Shown: positions 1 through 10,655, counted from the stretch's first letter. The stretch is 64,000 nt of DNA from E44-bin89 sp034409565 (GCA_034409565.1 DAOUMS010000002.1:62001-126000); one strand, 5' to 3'. The notes: generated from the letters alone by a model not told the origin. Numbers and translations are program-made.

Positions 1-1352
1 CCCCGAAGCCGAACCAGCACGGGACTTTCCGGGACTGCGAAGCCCACCTCCCTTATATCGCGGAACTGGGTTTCGACATCCTTTACCTGCCGCCCATTCA
101 TCCTATCGGGCACACCAACCGCAAAGGCAAGAACAATACCCTCACCGCGGCACCGGACGACCCCGGAACCCCCTGGGCCATCGGCGCCGAGGAAGGGGGA
201 CATAAAGCCATCCATCCCCAGCTTGGCACGTTGCAGGACTTCCAGAAACTTGTCAGTAAGGCCAGAGACTACGGCATTGAAGTTGCCCTTGATATAGCCT
301 TTCAATGCTCCCCCGACCACCCCTATGTGAAAGAGCATCCGGAATGGTTCCGCTGGCGTCCTGACGGCACGATTCAGTACGCGGAAAACCCGCCCAAAAA
401 ATATCAGGACATCTATCCCCTGGAGTTTGAGTCGGAGAACTGGCAGGAGCTCTGGGAAGAGCTGAGAAGCGTGGTGCTGTTCTGGATAGAAAACGAGGTG
501 CGCATCTTCCGCATTGACAATCCCCATACCAAACCGTTCGCATTCTGGGAGTGGTTAATCGGCGGTATCAAAGCTGATTACCCGGAGGTCATCTTTCTGT
601 CCGAAGCGTTTACCCGTCCCAAAATCATGTACCAGCTGGCCAAGCTCGGTTTCAGCCAGTCCTACACGTACTTTACCTGGCGCAATGCCAAATGGGAGCT
701 TGAGCAGTACTTCACCGAGCTGACGCAGACACCGGTGAGTGAGTTCTACCGCCCCAATCTCTGGCCGAACACGCCGGACATCCTGAATAATTACCTGCGG
801 GACGGGGGCCGGCCGGCCTTCATCACCAGGTTGGTCTTGGCCGCCACCCTCGGGGCAAACTATGGGATTTACGGGCCCGCTTTTGAGCTCTGCGAAAACC
901 GCCGCAAGGACACGGTAAGCGAGGAATACCTGGACTCGGAGAAATATGAAATCAAACACTGGGACATTGGGCGGCCGGATAGCCTGAAGGATATTATAAA
1001 GCTGGTGAATAAAGCTCGTCGGGAAAACCCGGCGCTCCAGAGCGACCGCAGCCTGCGTTTTCATGCGGTGGACAATGACCAGCTTATCTGCTACAGCAAA
1101 TGCACCCGGGATGGCGCAAACGCGGTGCTGGTCGTGGTGAACCTGGACTACCGGTACCGGCAATCGGGCTGGGTAACCCTCTCTCTTGATGAACTGGGTA
1201 TTGCTCAGGACCAGACGTACCGGATACATGACCTCCTTGATGATGCCACTTACACATGGAGGGGCCCGCGCAACTACGTGGAACTCAGCCCCGAGAAACT
1301 GCCGGCCCATATTTTCCGCGTGGAAAAACAGGGCCGGAGAAAGCGAGGGTAG
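1..1352 (+). CDS. glgE: GlgE maltosyltransferase, 5' end missing
   Basis: Alpha-1,4-glucan:maltose-1-phosphate maltosyltransferase (GH13_3), which extends glucan with maltosyl units from maltose-1-phosphate in the cytoplasm. The frame is open from base 3 to the TAG at 1350-1352, giving 449 residues of a family usually near 660, so the start lies outside the window. Visible family signatures are PPIHPIG followed by RKGKNN near bases 90-140, the nucleophile Asp in FRIDNPHTKP (codon at 516) and the acid/base Glu in FLSEAFTRP. The next gene, six bases downstream, makes its substrate. GlgE is distinguished from plain amylases by the DNPHTKP signature. Confidence 0.95.
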   Translation, partial: PKPNQHGTFRDCEAHLPYIAELGFDILYLPPIHPIGHTNRKGKNNTLTAAPDDPGTPWAIGAEEGGHKAIHPQLGTLQDFQKLVSKARDYGIEVALDIAFQCSPDHPYVKEHPEWFRWRPDGTIQYAENPPKKYQDIYPLEFESENWQELWEELRSVVLFWIENEVRIFRIDNPHTKPFAFWEWLIGGIKADYPEVIFLSEAFTRPKIMYQLAKLGFSQSYTYFTWRNAKWELEQYFTELTQTPVSEFYRPNLWPNTPDILNNYLRDGGRPAFITRLVLAATLGANYGIYGPAFELCENRRKDTVSEEYLDSEKYEIKHWDIGRPDSLKDIIKLVNKARRENPALQSDRSLRFHAVDNDQLICYSKCTRDGANAVLVVVNLDYRYRQSGWVTLSLDELGIAQDQTYRIHDLLDDATYTWRGPRNYVELSPEKLPAHIFRVEKQGRRKRG

Positions 1353-1358
1353 CGCAAA

Positions 1359-4300
1359 ATGTCACCCAGAGCCAAAGAATATTTCTGGCAGGATAGCGAC
1401 CCCCTCTGGTATAAGGACGCCATCATATATGAGCTCCACCCCCGGGCTTTTTACGATAGTGACGGAGATGGTGTCGGTGACTTTCCCGGGCTCACTGAAA
1501 AGCTCAATTATCTGCAGGACCTGGGGATTAATACCATCTGGCTCCTCCCTTTCTATCCGTCTCCGCTCAAAGATGACGGCTACGATATTTCCAACTATAC
1601 CGGTATCCAGCCCGTGTATGGGACGATACGGGATTTCAGGCTTTTACTGCGAGAGGCCGATGCCCGTGGCCTGCGCATCGTCACCGAGCTCGTGCTAAAC
1701 CACACGTCAGACCAGCACCCGTGGTTCCAGCGAGCACGCCGCGCCAAGAAGCAGAGCCGCTTCCGGGACTTTTATGTCTGGAACGACTCGCCGGACAAAT
1801 ACAGGGACGCGCGGATTATTTTTAAAGATTTCGAGTTATCAAACTGGTCCTTTGACCCTCTCGCCAGGGCCTATTACTGGCACCGTTTTTACTCCCACCA
1901 GCCTGACCTGAACTTCGATAATCCACAGGTTCAGAAGACCATAATTAAGACGGTCAATTTCTGGATGAGTATGGGGGTGTCCGGGCTGCGTCTTGATGCT
2001 GTGCCTTATCTTTTCGAGCGGGAAGGGACGAACTGTGAGAACCTTGAAGAAACGCACGCCTTTCTGAAAAAACTGCGCCTCGAGCTTGACCAGCAGTTCC
2101 AGAATCGAATGTTTCTTGCCGAGGCCAACCAGTGGTCCGAGGACGCCATAGCTTACTTCGGCGATGGTGATGAATGCCACATGGCTTATCATTTCCCGCT
2201 GATGCCACGTCTGTTCATGGCGATTCGCATGGAGGACCGCTTCCCCATCATTGACATCCTGCAGCATACCCCGGCCATCCCGGATAACTGTCAGTGGGCA
2301 CTGTTTTTGCGCAACCACGATGAGCTCACGCTGGAGATGGTAACTGACGAGGAGCGGGACTATATGTACCGGGTTTACGCCTTTGACTCTCAGGCAAGAG
2401 TGAATCTGGGCATAAGACGTCGGCTTGCCCCTCTGCTCAACAACGACCGCCGCAAAATAGAATTGATGAACGGGCTTTTATTTTCGCTGCCGGGCACGCC
2501 GGTGCTCTATTACGGGGACGAAATCGGCATGGGGGACAACTTCTACCTCGGCGACCGCAACGGTGTCCGCACACCGATGCAGTGGAGCCCGGAGAAGAAT
2601 GCCGGCTTCTCCAGTGCCAACCCCCAGCGGCTCTACCTGCCACCGATTATCGACCCCGAATATCACTATCAGGCAATAAACGTGGAAAACCAGCAGAACA
2701 ATGCCGATTCCCTCCTCTGGTGGACAAAGCGCTTGATTGCCCAGAGGAAACGGTTTCGAGCCTTCGGACGGGGGAGCCTTGAATTTGTACCGGCAGATAA
2801 TAGGAAGATTCTGGTCTTTACCCGCCGCTTTCAGGAAGAGACCATCCTGGTGGTGGCTAACCTTTCCCGACTGGCACAGCATGTCAACCTTGACCTGGCT
2901 GCCGATGAGGGCAAGATACCGGTTGAGGTCTTCGGGCAGTCCGACTTCCCTGTTATTGGAGATTCTCCCTACACGCTCACTTTAAGCCCTTTCGCCTTCT
3001 ACTGGTTTTCTTTAGAATCGAGACAGCCGGTTGAGATAAGCCCAGCCGCGACGCCGGCCGGGCTCTCCGTGCCCATGCTCCGTATCAGGGGGGACTGGGC
3101 GGATCTGCTCAAACGTGAAATCCGACCCTTTTTGGCCACCGTGCTGCTCAGCCATATGCGCCAGAAGCGCTGGTTTGGCGGCAAGGCACGGCAGGCACAC
3201 GCGGCGAGCATAGTGGACTTTGTCAGCATACCGTTTGATGGTTCCACCGCCCAGTTTATCTTCCTGAACGTAGAATACACCGAGGGCGACCCTGAAACCT
3301 ACCTTATTCCCATCGCTTTCGCCTCTGGAGAACGGGCCAATGAAATGGCCAGCGAATCGCCGCAGTCTGTTATCGCACAGGTAGAGCTGAAACGCAAGGG
3401 GGCAAAAAGCGAAGGCGTCATCTTTGATGCCCTGATTGAGAATGATTTTACCGCCGCTCTTTTTGAGGCCATAGCCCGACGTCGGCGCTGGAAAGGGCTG
3501 GAGGGAAGGATAGTTGCCTTCCCCACCCGCGTTTTTCAGAAGCTGCGGGGCCCAGCTACGGAAGCGCTGCCCCAGACTGTCCTGAAGACGGAGCAGACCA
3601 ACACCTCAATCATGTATGGTGGCCGTCTGATGCTGAAACTTTTCCGTCGCATGGAAGCAGGGACAAGCCCGGAACTAGAGGTAGGCCGGTTTCTCACCGA
3701 GAAAGTAGCTTTCCCCAACGCGCCTCCTGTAGCCGGTGCTCTGGAATACCACAGCCGGTTCATTCCGGAGCCGGTGACACTCGGGATACTTCACGGTTAT
3801 ATACCCAATGAAGGAAATGCCTGGCAGTATACTCTGGATGAGCTCGGCTTTTTCTTCGACCGGGTGCTGGCCCACCCGGAAGTGGAGTCGCCGCCGCTTA
3901 TAAAAGGTTCTTTGTTAGACATCGCTGAAATGAGCATACCCGAATCAGCCGAGGAGACCATTGGCCCCTACCTTACCTCGGCGCAGCGCCTGGCACAACG
4001 TACCGCCGAGCTGCACCTGATGCTGGCCTCGGCCAGTGTCGACGCCCGGTTCACTCCAGAGCCGTTTTCTCTCGGCTACCAGCGTTCCCTTTTCCATTCC
4101 ATGAGAAGTTATACCAACCAGGTGTTGCGCCTTCTACAGCAGCGATTGCCAAAGCTGCTGGATGATGCCAAACCTATTGCCAAGACAATTCTAGATGAGG
4201 AAAGCTCCATTGTACAGCGTTTTCAGGAAATCACCAGACAAAAAATCGCCGGTATGCGTATCCGCTGCCACGGCGACTACCACCTGGGTCAGGTGCTCTA

Positions 4301-4724
4301 CACGGGTGATGACTTCGTCATCATTGACTTTGAAGGCGAACCGGCCCGCTATCTCACCGAGCGACGCATCAAGCGCTCCCCGCTCAGGGATGTGGCGGGC
4401 ATGATACGCTCTTTCCATTACGCCGCCTACGTTGCGCTGCGCAGCCGGGCAGACACAGTGCTTCGTGAGGAGGACCTCCCGGTACTGGAGGAGTGGTCGA
4501 AAGCCTGGTACCTCTGGGTATCGGTGGCGTTTCTCAAGGCTTATCTGGAACTGGTTTCTGATTTACCGGTACTGCCTGCCTCCAAGGAAGGTAGAAAAGT
4601 CCTCCTCGATGCGTACCTCATGGAGAAAGCCCTTTATGAGGTAAACTACGAACTGAACAACCGGCCGGACTGGGTTCATCTGCCACTTCAAGGCGTCCTG
4701 CAGATACTGGAAGCTGAAGAGTAA
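1359..4724 (+). CDS. treS: Trehalose synthase-maltokinase fusion (TreS-Mak)
   Basis: Bifunctional 1121-residue protein. Residues about 1-560 are a GH13_16 trehalose synthase (trehalose to maltose): WYKDAIIYELHPRAF near the start, nucleophile Asp213 in GLRLDAVPY, acid/base Glu255 in FLAEANQW and the NHDE motif. Residues about 590-1121 are a maltokinase that phosphorylates maltose with ATP: catalytic loop CHGDYHLGQ (His971, Asp973) and metal-binding DFEGEP (Asp990), as in aminoglycoside-phosphotransferase-like kinases. The product, maltose-1-phosphate, feeds GlgE just upstream. ATG at 1359 has a purine-rich GGAGAAAGCGAGGG stretch before it. Such fusions are known in other bacteria. Confidence 0.95.
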   Translation: MSPRAKEYFWQDSDPLWYKDAIIYELHPRAFYDSDGDGVGDFPGLTEKLNYLQDLGINTIWLLPFYPSPLKDDGYDISNYTGIQPVYGTIRDFRLLLREADARGLRIVTELVLNHTSDQHPWFQRARRAKKQSRFRDFYVWNDSPDKYRDARIIFKDFELSNWSFDPLARAYYWHRFYSHQPDLNFDNPQVQKTIIKTVNFWMSMGVSGLRLDAVPYLFEREGTNCENLEETHAFLKKLRLELDQQFQNRMFLAEANQWSEDAIAYFGDGDECHMAYHFPLMPRLFMAIRMEDRFPIIDILQHTPAIPDNCQWALFLRNHDELTLEMVTDEERDYMYRVYAFDSQARVNLGIRRRLAPLLNNDRRKIELMNGLLFSLPGTPVLYYGDEIGMGDNFYLGDRNGVRTPMQWSPEKNAGFSSANPQRLYLPPIIDPEYHYQAINVENQQNNADSLLWWTKRLIAQRKRFRAFGRGSLEFVPADNRKILVFTRRFQEETILVVANLSRLAQHVNLDLAADEGKIPVEVFGQSDFPVIGDSPYTLTLSPFAFYWFSLESRQPVEISPAATPAGLSVPMLRIRGDWADLLKREIRPFLATVLLSHMRQKRWFGGKARQAHAASIVDFVSIPFDGSTAQFIFLNVEYTEGDPETYLIPIAFASGERANEMASESPQSVIAQVELKRKGAKSEGVIFDALIENDFTAALFEAIARRRRWKGLEGRIVAFPTRVFQKLRGPATEALPQTVLKTEQTNTSIMYGGRLMLKLFRRMEAGTSPELEVGRFLTEKVAFPNAPPVAGALEYHSRFIPEPVTLGILHGYIPNEGNAWQYTLDELGFFFDRVLAHPEVESPPLIKGSLLDIAEMSIPESAEETIGPYLTSAQRLAQRTAELHLMLASASVDARFTPEPFSLGYQRSLFHSMRSYTNQVLRLLQQRLPKLLDDAKPIAKTILDEESSIVQRFQEITRQKIAGMRIRCHGDYHLGQVLYTGDDFVIIDFEGEPARYLTERRIKRSPLRDVAGMIRSFHYAAYVALRSRADTVLREEDLPVLEEWSKAWYLWVSVAFLKAYLELVSDLPVLPASKEGRKVLLDAYLMEKALYEVNYELNNRPDWVHLPLQGVLQILEAEE

Positions 4725-4725
4725 G

Positions 4726-6858
4726 ATGGGTGCGGTGACAGGGCCTCTCCACGAACTTGCCCGCCTCTACGGTGTGCAGACGGCATATTACAACGTTCTT
4801 CACCAGCACCGGCCGGCCTCTGCGGACACGCTGTTTGCCATCCTGAAAGCCCTGGGGACGCCTCTGGAAAGGCTGGAGGACGTCCCTTCGGCTCTGCGGG
4901 AGCAGCGAAAAGAGCTCTGGCAGCGCTCCCTGGCGCCGGTGGCTGTGGCCTGGAATGGTAACCTCTCTGCGCTCAGTTTGCGGCTTCCTTCCTCCCTGGC
5001 TGATACTAAGTTGGTCTGCCATCTGGCGATGGAGAACGGCGAGCGCCGGGAACAGTCATATCTTGCCGGCGACCTCAAGACGCTGGAAACGAAAGAAGTG
5101 GAGGGGACGAGATACGAAGTGAAGGAACTCTATTGGAAAGGCATATTGCCACCCGGCTACCACTGGCTTTCGTTTCAAATCAGGGGAGAAACTGCCGAGA
5201 CCCTGGTCATCTCCGCCCCCGTCACGTTTTACTGTCCTCCGGAAGCGGAGGCATCCCTGAGGTGGGGAGTTTTTATACCCCTGTATGCCCTCACCAGCGG
5301 AAAGGGGTGGGGCAGCGGCGACCTTTCCGACCTCCAGGCACTCGTTTCGTGGGTGGGGGATATGGGGGGAAACATCGTCGGCATGCTGCCGATGCTCGCC
5401 TCTTTTCTTGACGACACCTTGGACCCGAGTCCGTACACCCCGGCCAGTCGGCTCCTCTGGAACGAGTTTTACCTCGATATTATGAGCGTACCGGAGCTGG
5501 AGAGCTGCCCGAAAGCGCAGGCCCTTCTGGCATCGGCGCCATTTCAGCAGGATATTGAGTCGCTGCGTAACGCGTCTCAGGTGGATTACCAGCGCATTAT
5601 GCTAAAGAAACGGCAGGTTCTGGAAGAGTTATGCTGGTGCCTGTTCGCCGTACCCTCAAAACGTCGCGACGCGCTTCTACGTTTCATTAAATCAAACCCG
5701 GTCGTTGAGGACTACGCCTGTTTCCGCGCCGCCAGAGAACGGCATGGGCCTTCATGGCAAGCGTGGCCTCAGCCACTGGCCAGTGGCGTTATCGGGAAAG
5801 AAGACTATGACGAGGAAGCAAAACGCTATTATCTCTACTCCCAGTGGCTGGTACAGGAACAGGTAGAGCACCTGCGGAAAACAGCGCGAGCCAGCAATGT
5901 TATGCTGTACTTGGACCTCCCGCTCGGCATTCATCCCGAGGGCTATGACGTCTGGTGGGAGCGCGATGCTTTCCTTTCTGGCATATCCGCCGGGGCACCT
6001 CCAGATGCCGTTTTCACCAGGGGACAGGACTGGGGCTTCCCGCCACTGCACCCGGAAAGGATACGGGGACAGGGCTACCGCTACTTCATTGCCTATCTGC
6101 GCCATCACCTAGAATCGGCCGGCGTGCTGCGCATTGACCATGTCATGGGGTTGCACCGCCTCTTCTGCATACCGAAAGGTATGTCTGCCAGCGAGGGCAC
6201 ATATGTGCGTTACCACCCTGATGAACTCTACGCTATTTTATCCCTTGAGTCCCACCGCAGCCGGACGGTAATCGTCGGGGAGGACCTGGGCACGGTGCCT
6301 CCCTATGTCCGGCCGATGATGAAAAAGCACGGCGTCCACCGTATGTACGTTATGCACTACGAACTCGCCTCCGCTGGCACAGGGCAAATCCTCAAACCCG
6401 TTCCCGCTAAAGCCATTGCCAGCCTTAATACCCACGATATGTTTCCCTTTGCTGCCGTCTGGGACGGGACGGACATAGCGCAAAGGGCAGCCATTGGCCT
6501 TCTGGATAAGGCAGCGGCCAACAGGGAGAGAAGGTTCTGGGAGGAAAGGAAAAGAGCGCTGGTCAGATTCTTGAAGGAAAAAGGTTTTCTGGATGAGACC
6601 CCGGCCAGCGCTGAAGCCGTGCTGAAAGCCTGTCTGGCGTTTTTGAGTGCCAGCGACGCCGCCATGGTGCTGGTCAACCTGGAAGACCTCTGGCTTGAGA
6701 CCAGACCACAGAACATACCGAGCACCGCTGATGACGTTTATCCCAACTGGCGCCACAAGGCCCGCTACCACCTTGACGAACTTTGCCAGATGCCCCAGGT
6801 AGTTGCTACACTACGTATGGTGGACCGAATCCGAAGGAGAGGGGAAACGCCGCGATGA
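4726..6858 (+). CDS. malQ: 4-alpha-glucanotransferase (amylomaltase, GH77)
   Basis: 710 residues, a usual size for the longer MalQ forms with an extra N-terminal domain. It disproportionates maltodextrins by moving alpha-1,4-glucan segments between chains. Family residues visible are the nucleophile Asp471 in VLRIDHVMGLHR, the acid/base Glu519 in VGEDLGTVPPYV, and Asp571 in SLNTHDMFPF. The start ATG follows the TreS-Mak stop by one base, so translation is probably coupled. Its last four bases overlap the glgB start (ATGA). In this operon it would remodel chains released by the phosphorylase or branching steps. Confidence 0.95.
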   Translation: MGAVTGPLHELARLYGVQTAYYNVLHQHRPASADTLFAILKALGTPLERLEDVPSALREQRKELWQRSLAPVAVAWNGNLSALSLRLPSSLADTKLVCHLAMENGERREQSYLAGDLKTLETKEVEGTRYEVKELYWKGILPPGYHWLSFQIRGETAETLVISAPVTFYCPPEAEASLRWGVFIPLYALTSGKGWGSGDLSDLQALVSWVGDMGGNIVGMLPMLASFLDDTLDPSPYTPASRLLWNEFYLDIMSVPELESCPKAQALLASAPFQQDIESLRNASQVDYQRIMLKKRQVLEELCWCLFAVPSKRRDALLRFIKSNPVVEDYACFRAARERHGPSWQAWPQPLASGVIGKEDYDEEAKRYYLYSQWLVQEQVEHLRKTARASNVMLYLDLPLGIHPEGYDVWWERDAFLSGISAGAPPDAVFTRGQDWGFPPLHPERIRGQGYRYFIAYLRHHLESAGVLRIDHVMGLHRLFCIPKGMSASEGTYVRYHPDELYAILSLESHRSRTVIVGEDLGTVPPYVRPMMKKHGVHRMYVMHYELASAGTGQILKPVPAKAIASLNTHDMFPFAAVWDGTDIAQRAAIGLLDKAAANRERRFWEERKRALVRFLKEKGFLDETPASAEAVLKACLAFLSASDAAMVLVNLEDLWLETRPQNIPSTADDVYPNWRHKARYHLDELCQMPQVVATLRMVDRIRRRGETPR

Positions 6859-8816
6859 CACGGAAAAAGGGGCCTAAAACGAGCTTGAAGGGTACCGGAG
6901 GCGTGTCCTATGAGGTGCCGCTTCTTTCTGATGATGACCTCTACCTGTTCAACGAAGGCTCACACTACCGGCTTTATGAGAAGCTGGGCGCGCACCCCGC
7001 CTCTGCTGGTGCGGAACAGGGAACATACTTTGCCGTATGGGCACCTGATGCCCGGCAGGTCTCCGTCGTGGGCGATTTCAACGGCTGGAACAACAACAGC
7101 CACCCTCTTCGACCCCGCGGACAGTCCGGCATTTGGGAAGGGTTTATTCCAAATCTGGACCGGGGCCGCCTTTACAAGTACCACATTGTCTCCCGCTACA
7201 AGGGATATCAGGTCGACAAGGCCGACCCGTTTGCCGTTTTCACCGAAATCCCGCCCAAGACGGCGTGCGTTACCTGGGACCTGGAATACTCATGGGGGGA
7301 CAGGGAATGGATGACAGAGCGGCGCCGTCGCAATGCGCTTGATGCCCCCATCTCCGTCTACGAGGTGCACCTTGGCTCCTGGCAAAGGGTGCCGGACGAA
7401 AAATATCGGTCGCTCTCATACCGTGAAATGGCACCGCTGCTGGCTGACTACGCCAACAAGATGGGGTTTACCCACGTGGAATTCCTGCCGGTGATGGAGC
7501 ACCCCTTTTTCGGCTCGTGGGGTTACCAGACAACCGGTTACTTTGCCCCCTCCGGCCGCTACGGTACCCCCCAGGACTTCATGTACCTGGTTGACCACCT
7601 GCACCAGCAGGGCATCGGTGTCATTCTGGACTGGGTGCCCTCTCATTTCCCCACCGATGAGCACGGGCTGGGCTTCTTTGACGGCACGCATCTGTATGAG
7701 CACGCCGACATGAGGAAGGGCTTTCACCCCGACTGGAACAGCTACATCTTCAATTACGGGCGCAGCGAGGTGTGCAACTTCCTCATCAGCAACGCCCTTT
7801 TCTGGCTGGACAAGTACCACGTTGACGGACTGCGCGTGGACGCCGTTGCCTCCATGCTCTACTTGGACTACTCGCGTAAAAAGGGGGAGTGGCTCCCGAA
7901 CAATTACGGGGGGCGGGAGAACCTGGAAGCCCTCGATTTTTTGCGTAAGCTCAATCAGGAGATATACCTGAACTTTCCTGACGTGCAGACCGTCGCCGAA
8001 GAGTCCACTGCTTGGCCCATGGTATCGCGGCCGACCTACCTCGGCGGGCTCGGCTTCGGCCTGAAGTGGGATATGGGCTGGATGCACGACACGTTGCAGT
8101 ACATGAGCCGGAACCCTGTCCACCGCAAGTACCATCACAATGACCTCACCTTCCGCATGTTATACGCCTTCAGTGAAAATTTCATTCTGCCCCTCTCCCA
8201 CGATGAGGTGGTCTACGGCAAGGGCTCTCTCCTGGGTAAGATGCCCGGAGATGACTGGCAGAAACTGGCCAATTTACGGCTCCTTTTAGGTTATATGTAT
8301 GCGCAGCCGGCAAAGAAACTGCTCTTCATGGGCGGTGAGTTCGGGCAGTGGAGCGAATGGCGCCACGACGGCAGCCTGGACTGGTACCTGCTGGACTATG
8401 ACCGGCACGCCGCCATGCAGAGGTGGGTGCAGGCGCTAAACCGAGTCTACCGCAGCGAAACGGCGCTGCACGAGCTTGACTGTGAGCCGGCCGGCTTTGA
8501 ATGGATTGATACGGCTGATGCTTTGCATAGTACCCTCAGCTTCATACGGCGGGGGAAGTCAGATGATACCCCTGTCCTCGTGGTGTGCAATTTCACGCCG
8601 ACGATGCATACCCAGTATAAAGTGGGTGTACCGTGCGGCGGCCAGTGGGTCGAGCTCCTGAACAGCGATGCTGCTGAGTACGGCGGCAGCGGCCGGAGAA
8701 ACCCGGAGAGCATCAAGGCTGCCGCTGCGGGCTGCCATGGTCGTCCCTATTCTCTTACCATCACCCTTCCGCCGCTGTCTATCGTTTTCTTCAGACCGAG
8801 GAAACGAGGAAAGTGA
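6855..8816 (+). CDS. glgB: 1,4-alpha-glucan branching enzyme
   Basis: 653 residues. A CBM48 domain at about 50-130 (FAVWAPDARQVSVVGDFNGW) is followed by a GH13_9 catalytic barrel: nucleophile Asp329 in GLRVDAVASMLY, acid/base Glu382 in TVAEEST and LPLSHDEVVYGKGSL. It introduces alpha-1,6 branches into the linear glucan made by GlgE. The chosen ATG at 6855 overlaps the malQ TGA as ATGA. An in-frame start at 6783 lies wholly inside malQ and is less likely. The stop overlaps the GTG of treZ (GTGA), so the genes are translationally coupled on both sides. Confidence 0.95.
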   Translation: MTRKKGPKTSLKGTGGVSYEVPLLSDDDLYLFNEGSHYRLYEKLGAHPASAGAEQGTYFAVWAPDARQVSVVGDFNGWNNNSHPLRPRGQSGIWEGFIPNLDRGRLYKYHIVSRYKGYQVDKADPFAVFTEIPPKTACVTWDLEYSWGDREWMTERRRRNALDAPISVYEVHLGSWQRVPDEKYRSLSYREMAPLLADYANKMGFTHVEFLPVMEHPFFGSWGYQTTGYFAPSGRYGTPQDFMYLVDHLHQQGIGVILDWVPSHFPTDEHGLGFFDGTHLYEHADMRKGFHPDWNSYIFNYGRSEVCNFLISNALFWLDKYHVDGLRVDAVASMLYLDYSRKKGEWLPNNYGGRENLEALDFLRKLNQEIYLNFPDVQTVAEESTAWPMVSRPTYLGGLGFGLKWDMGWMHDTLQYMSRNPVHRKYHHNDLTFRMLYAFSENFILPLSHDEVVYGKGSLLGKMPGDDWQKLANLRLLLGYMYAQPAKKLLFMGGEFGQWSEWRHDGSLDWYLLDYDRHAAMQRWVQALNRVYRSETALHELDCEPAGFEWIDTADALHSTLSFIRRGKSDDTPVLVVCNFTPTMHTQYKVGVPCGGQWVELLNSDAAEYGGSGRRNPESIKAAAAGCHGRPYSLTITLPPLSIVFFRPRKRGK

Positions 8817-10654
8817 AAGCGCAGGGTTTACCCGGTGCCACCTACCTCGGCGATGGACGCTGCCAGTTCCTTGTCTGGGCGCCGTCGGCAAAAACGGTTG
8901 AAGTCCGCCTCACTGTGCCCGAGGAGCGTGTGCTTCCCCTTAAAAAAGATAGCAAAGGTTATCATCTTACCATCGCCGAAAATTTGATGCCTGACTCTCT
9001 TTACTTCTACCGCCTCGATGGAAAGATTGAGCGCCCTGACCCGGCCTCGCGCTTCCAGCCGCAGGGCGTCCACGGCCCCTCTCAGGTGGTAGATAGTAAA
9101 TTCCCTTGGGGGGACGCAGGCTGGACCGGCCTGCCGCTTGAGGACTATATTATCTACGAGCTGCACACCGGAACGTTCACTGCCGAGGGCACCTTCACCG
9201 CCATCATCCCCCACCTCGATAAGCTCAAAGAGCTGGGAATTACCGCCCTGGAGCTTATGCCGGTGGCGCAGTTCCCGGGGAACCGCAACTGGGGCTATGA
9301 CGGGGTGTACCCCTTCGCCGTGCAGGCGTCTTATGGCGGCCCTGAGGGCTTGAAGCAGCTCGTTGACGCCTGCCACCGTCAGGGGCTCGCCGTCATTCTG
9401 GACGTGGTCTACAACCACCTCGGGCCGGAGGGCAACTACCTTGCCGACTTCGGGCCGTACTTCACCGGGCACTACCAGACGCCGTGGGGGCGAGCGCTGA
9501 ACTTTGACGGGCACGATAGCGATGAGGTGCGTCGTTTCTTCATGGAAAACGCGCTTTACTGGATACGGGAGTTCCACATTGATGCCCTGAGACTGGACGC
9601 CCTCCACGCCATACTTGATATGTCTCCCTTCACCTTCATAGAAGAACTGGCGCACTCGGTGCACGCTGAAGCCAGGAGACTGAAGCGCCGTGTATACGTC
9701 ATCGGGGAGAGCGCTGCCAACGACGTCCGCCTTATCCGAGATGTCCCGTCAGGGGGCTACGGACTTGATGCCCAGTGGAATGACGACTTTCACCACGCGG
9801 TTCACGTCCTGCTTACCAGCGAAAAGACCGGCTACTATCAGGACTACGGGGAATTCAGACAGCTGGTCAAAGCTTTTGAACAGGGTTTTGTTTATTCCGG
9901 AGAGTATTCCGCCTACCGCCGGCGCAGACACGGCACATCCTCGGCGGCTATCCCCGCCGGGCGCTTCGTCGTCTTCATGCAGAACCACGACCAGGTGGGT
10001 AATCGCGCTCAGGGCGACCGCCTGAGTGGTATTGTCTCCTTTGAGAAGCTGAAGCTTGCCGCTGCCCTCTACTTGCTCTCGCCCTTCGTCCCCCTTGTTT
10101 TCATGGGCGAGGAGTACGGTGAGACAGCGCCCTTCCCCTACTTCGTCAGCCACTCGGAGCCAGCCCTGATTGAAGCAGTGCGCCGGGGCCGTCGCGAGGA
10201 GTTCGCCGTCTTCCGCCGGCAGGGGGAGATACCCGACCCTCAGGATGAGGCAACTTTTGAAAGTGCCCGCCTTCATCATCATCTGCGTCAGGCAAGCGAG
10301 CACCGGACATTACTGGCCTATTATCAGGCGCTTATCCGCCTGCGCCAGCAGGTGCCTGCCCTGCGCAACCCGGACAGGAAAACGATGAAAGTCACCAGCG
10401 ATGAGAAAGCAAAAATTCTTTGGCTGCATCGCTGGCAGTCGGGAAGTGAAGCGGTTATAATTTATAACTGTGGGGAGGATGAGTCCGTGGTGAACTTGCC
10501 AGTGCCGGGGGGGAGGTGGCGGAAGCTGCTTGATTCAGCAGATGAGGTGTGGGGAGGTGGTGGCAGCACCATCCCCGAGATATTACAATCCCGGGGAGAA
10601 CTCACCATCCAGTTCGCGCCCGCGTCCGTGGTGCTGTTTGTCAGGGAGAAATAA
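8813..10654 (+). CDS. treZ: Malto-oligosyltrehalose trehalohydrolase (TreZ)
   Basis: 613 residues, GTG start overlapping the glgB stop by four bases. It hydrolyses maltooligosyl-trehalose to free trehalose, the second step after TreY. An N-terminal CBM48-type domain (CQFLVWAPSAKTVEVRL) precedes the GH13_10 barrel: nucleophile Asp262 in DALRLDALHAI, acid/base Glu299 in VIGESAAND, and QNHDQVGNRAQG. TreY is two genes downstream, separated by the GH57 protein, so the pair is in one transcription unit though not adjacent. The assignment over a general amylase rests on the TreZ-type catalytic motifs and the TreY partner. Confidence 0.93.
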   Translation: MKAQGLPGATYLGDGRCQFLVWAPSAKTVEVRLTVPEERVLPLKKDSKGYHLTIAENLMPDSLYFYRLDGKIERPDPASRFQPQGVHGPSQVVDSKFPWGDAGWTGLPLEDYIIYELHTGTFTAEGTFTAIIPHLDKLKELGITALELMPVAQFPGNRNWGYDGVYPFAVQASYGGPEGLKQLVDACHRQGLAVILDVVYNHLGPEGNYLADFGPYFTGHYQTPWGRALNFDGHDSDEVRRFFMENALYWIREFHIDALRLDALHAILDMSPFTFIEELAHSVHAEARRLKRRVYVIGESAANDVRLIRDVPSGGYGLDAQWNDDFHHAVHVLLTSEKTGYYQDYGEFRQLVKAFEQGFVYSGEYSAYRRRRHGTSSAAIPAGRFVVFMQNHDQVGNRAQGDRLSGIVSFEKLKLAAALYLLSPFVPLVFMGEEYGETAPFPYFVSHSEPALIEAVRRGRREEFAVFRRQGEIPDPQDEATFESARLHHHLRQASEHRTLLAYYQALIRLRQQVPALRNPDRKTMKVTSDEKAKILWLHRWQSGSEAVIIYNCGEDESVVNLPVPGGRWRKLLDSADEVWGGGGSTIPEILQSRGELTIQFAPASVVLFVREK

Positions 10655-10655
10655 C

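Noticed and set aside
555..1310. Long open frames antisense to glgE and to other GC-rich genes of the glucan block.
   Set aside because: They are shadows of the real genes, with no ribosome sites or recognisable protein features.
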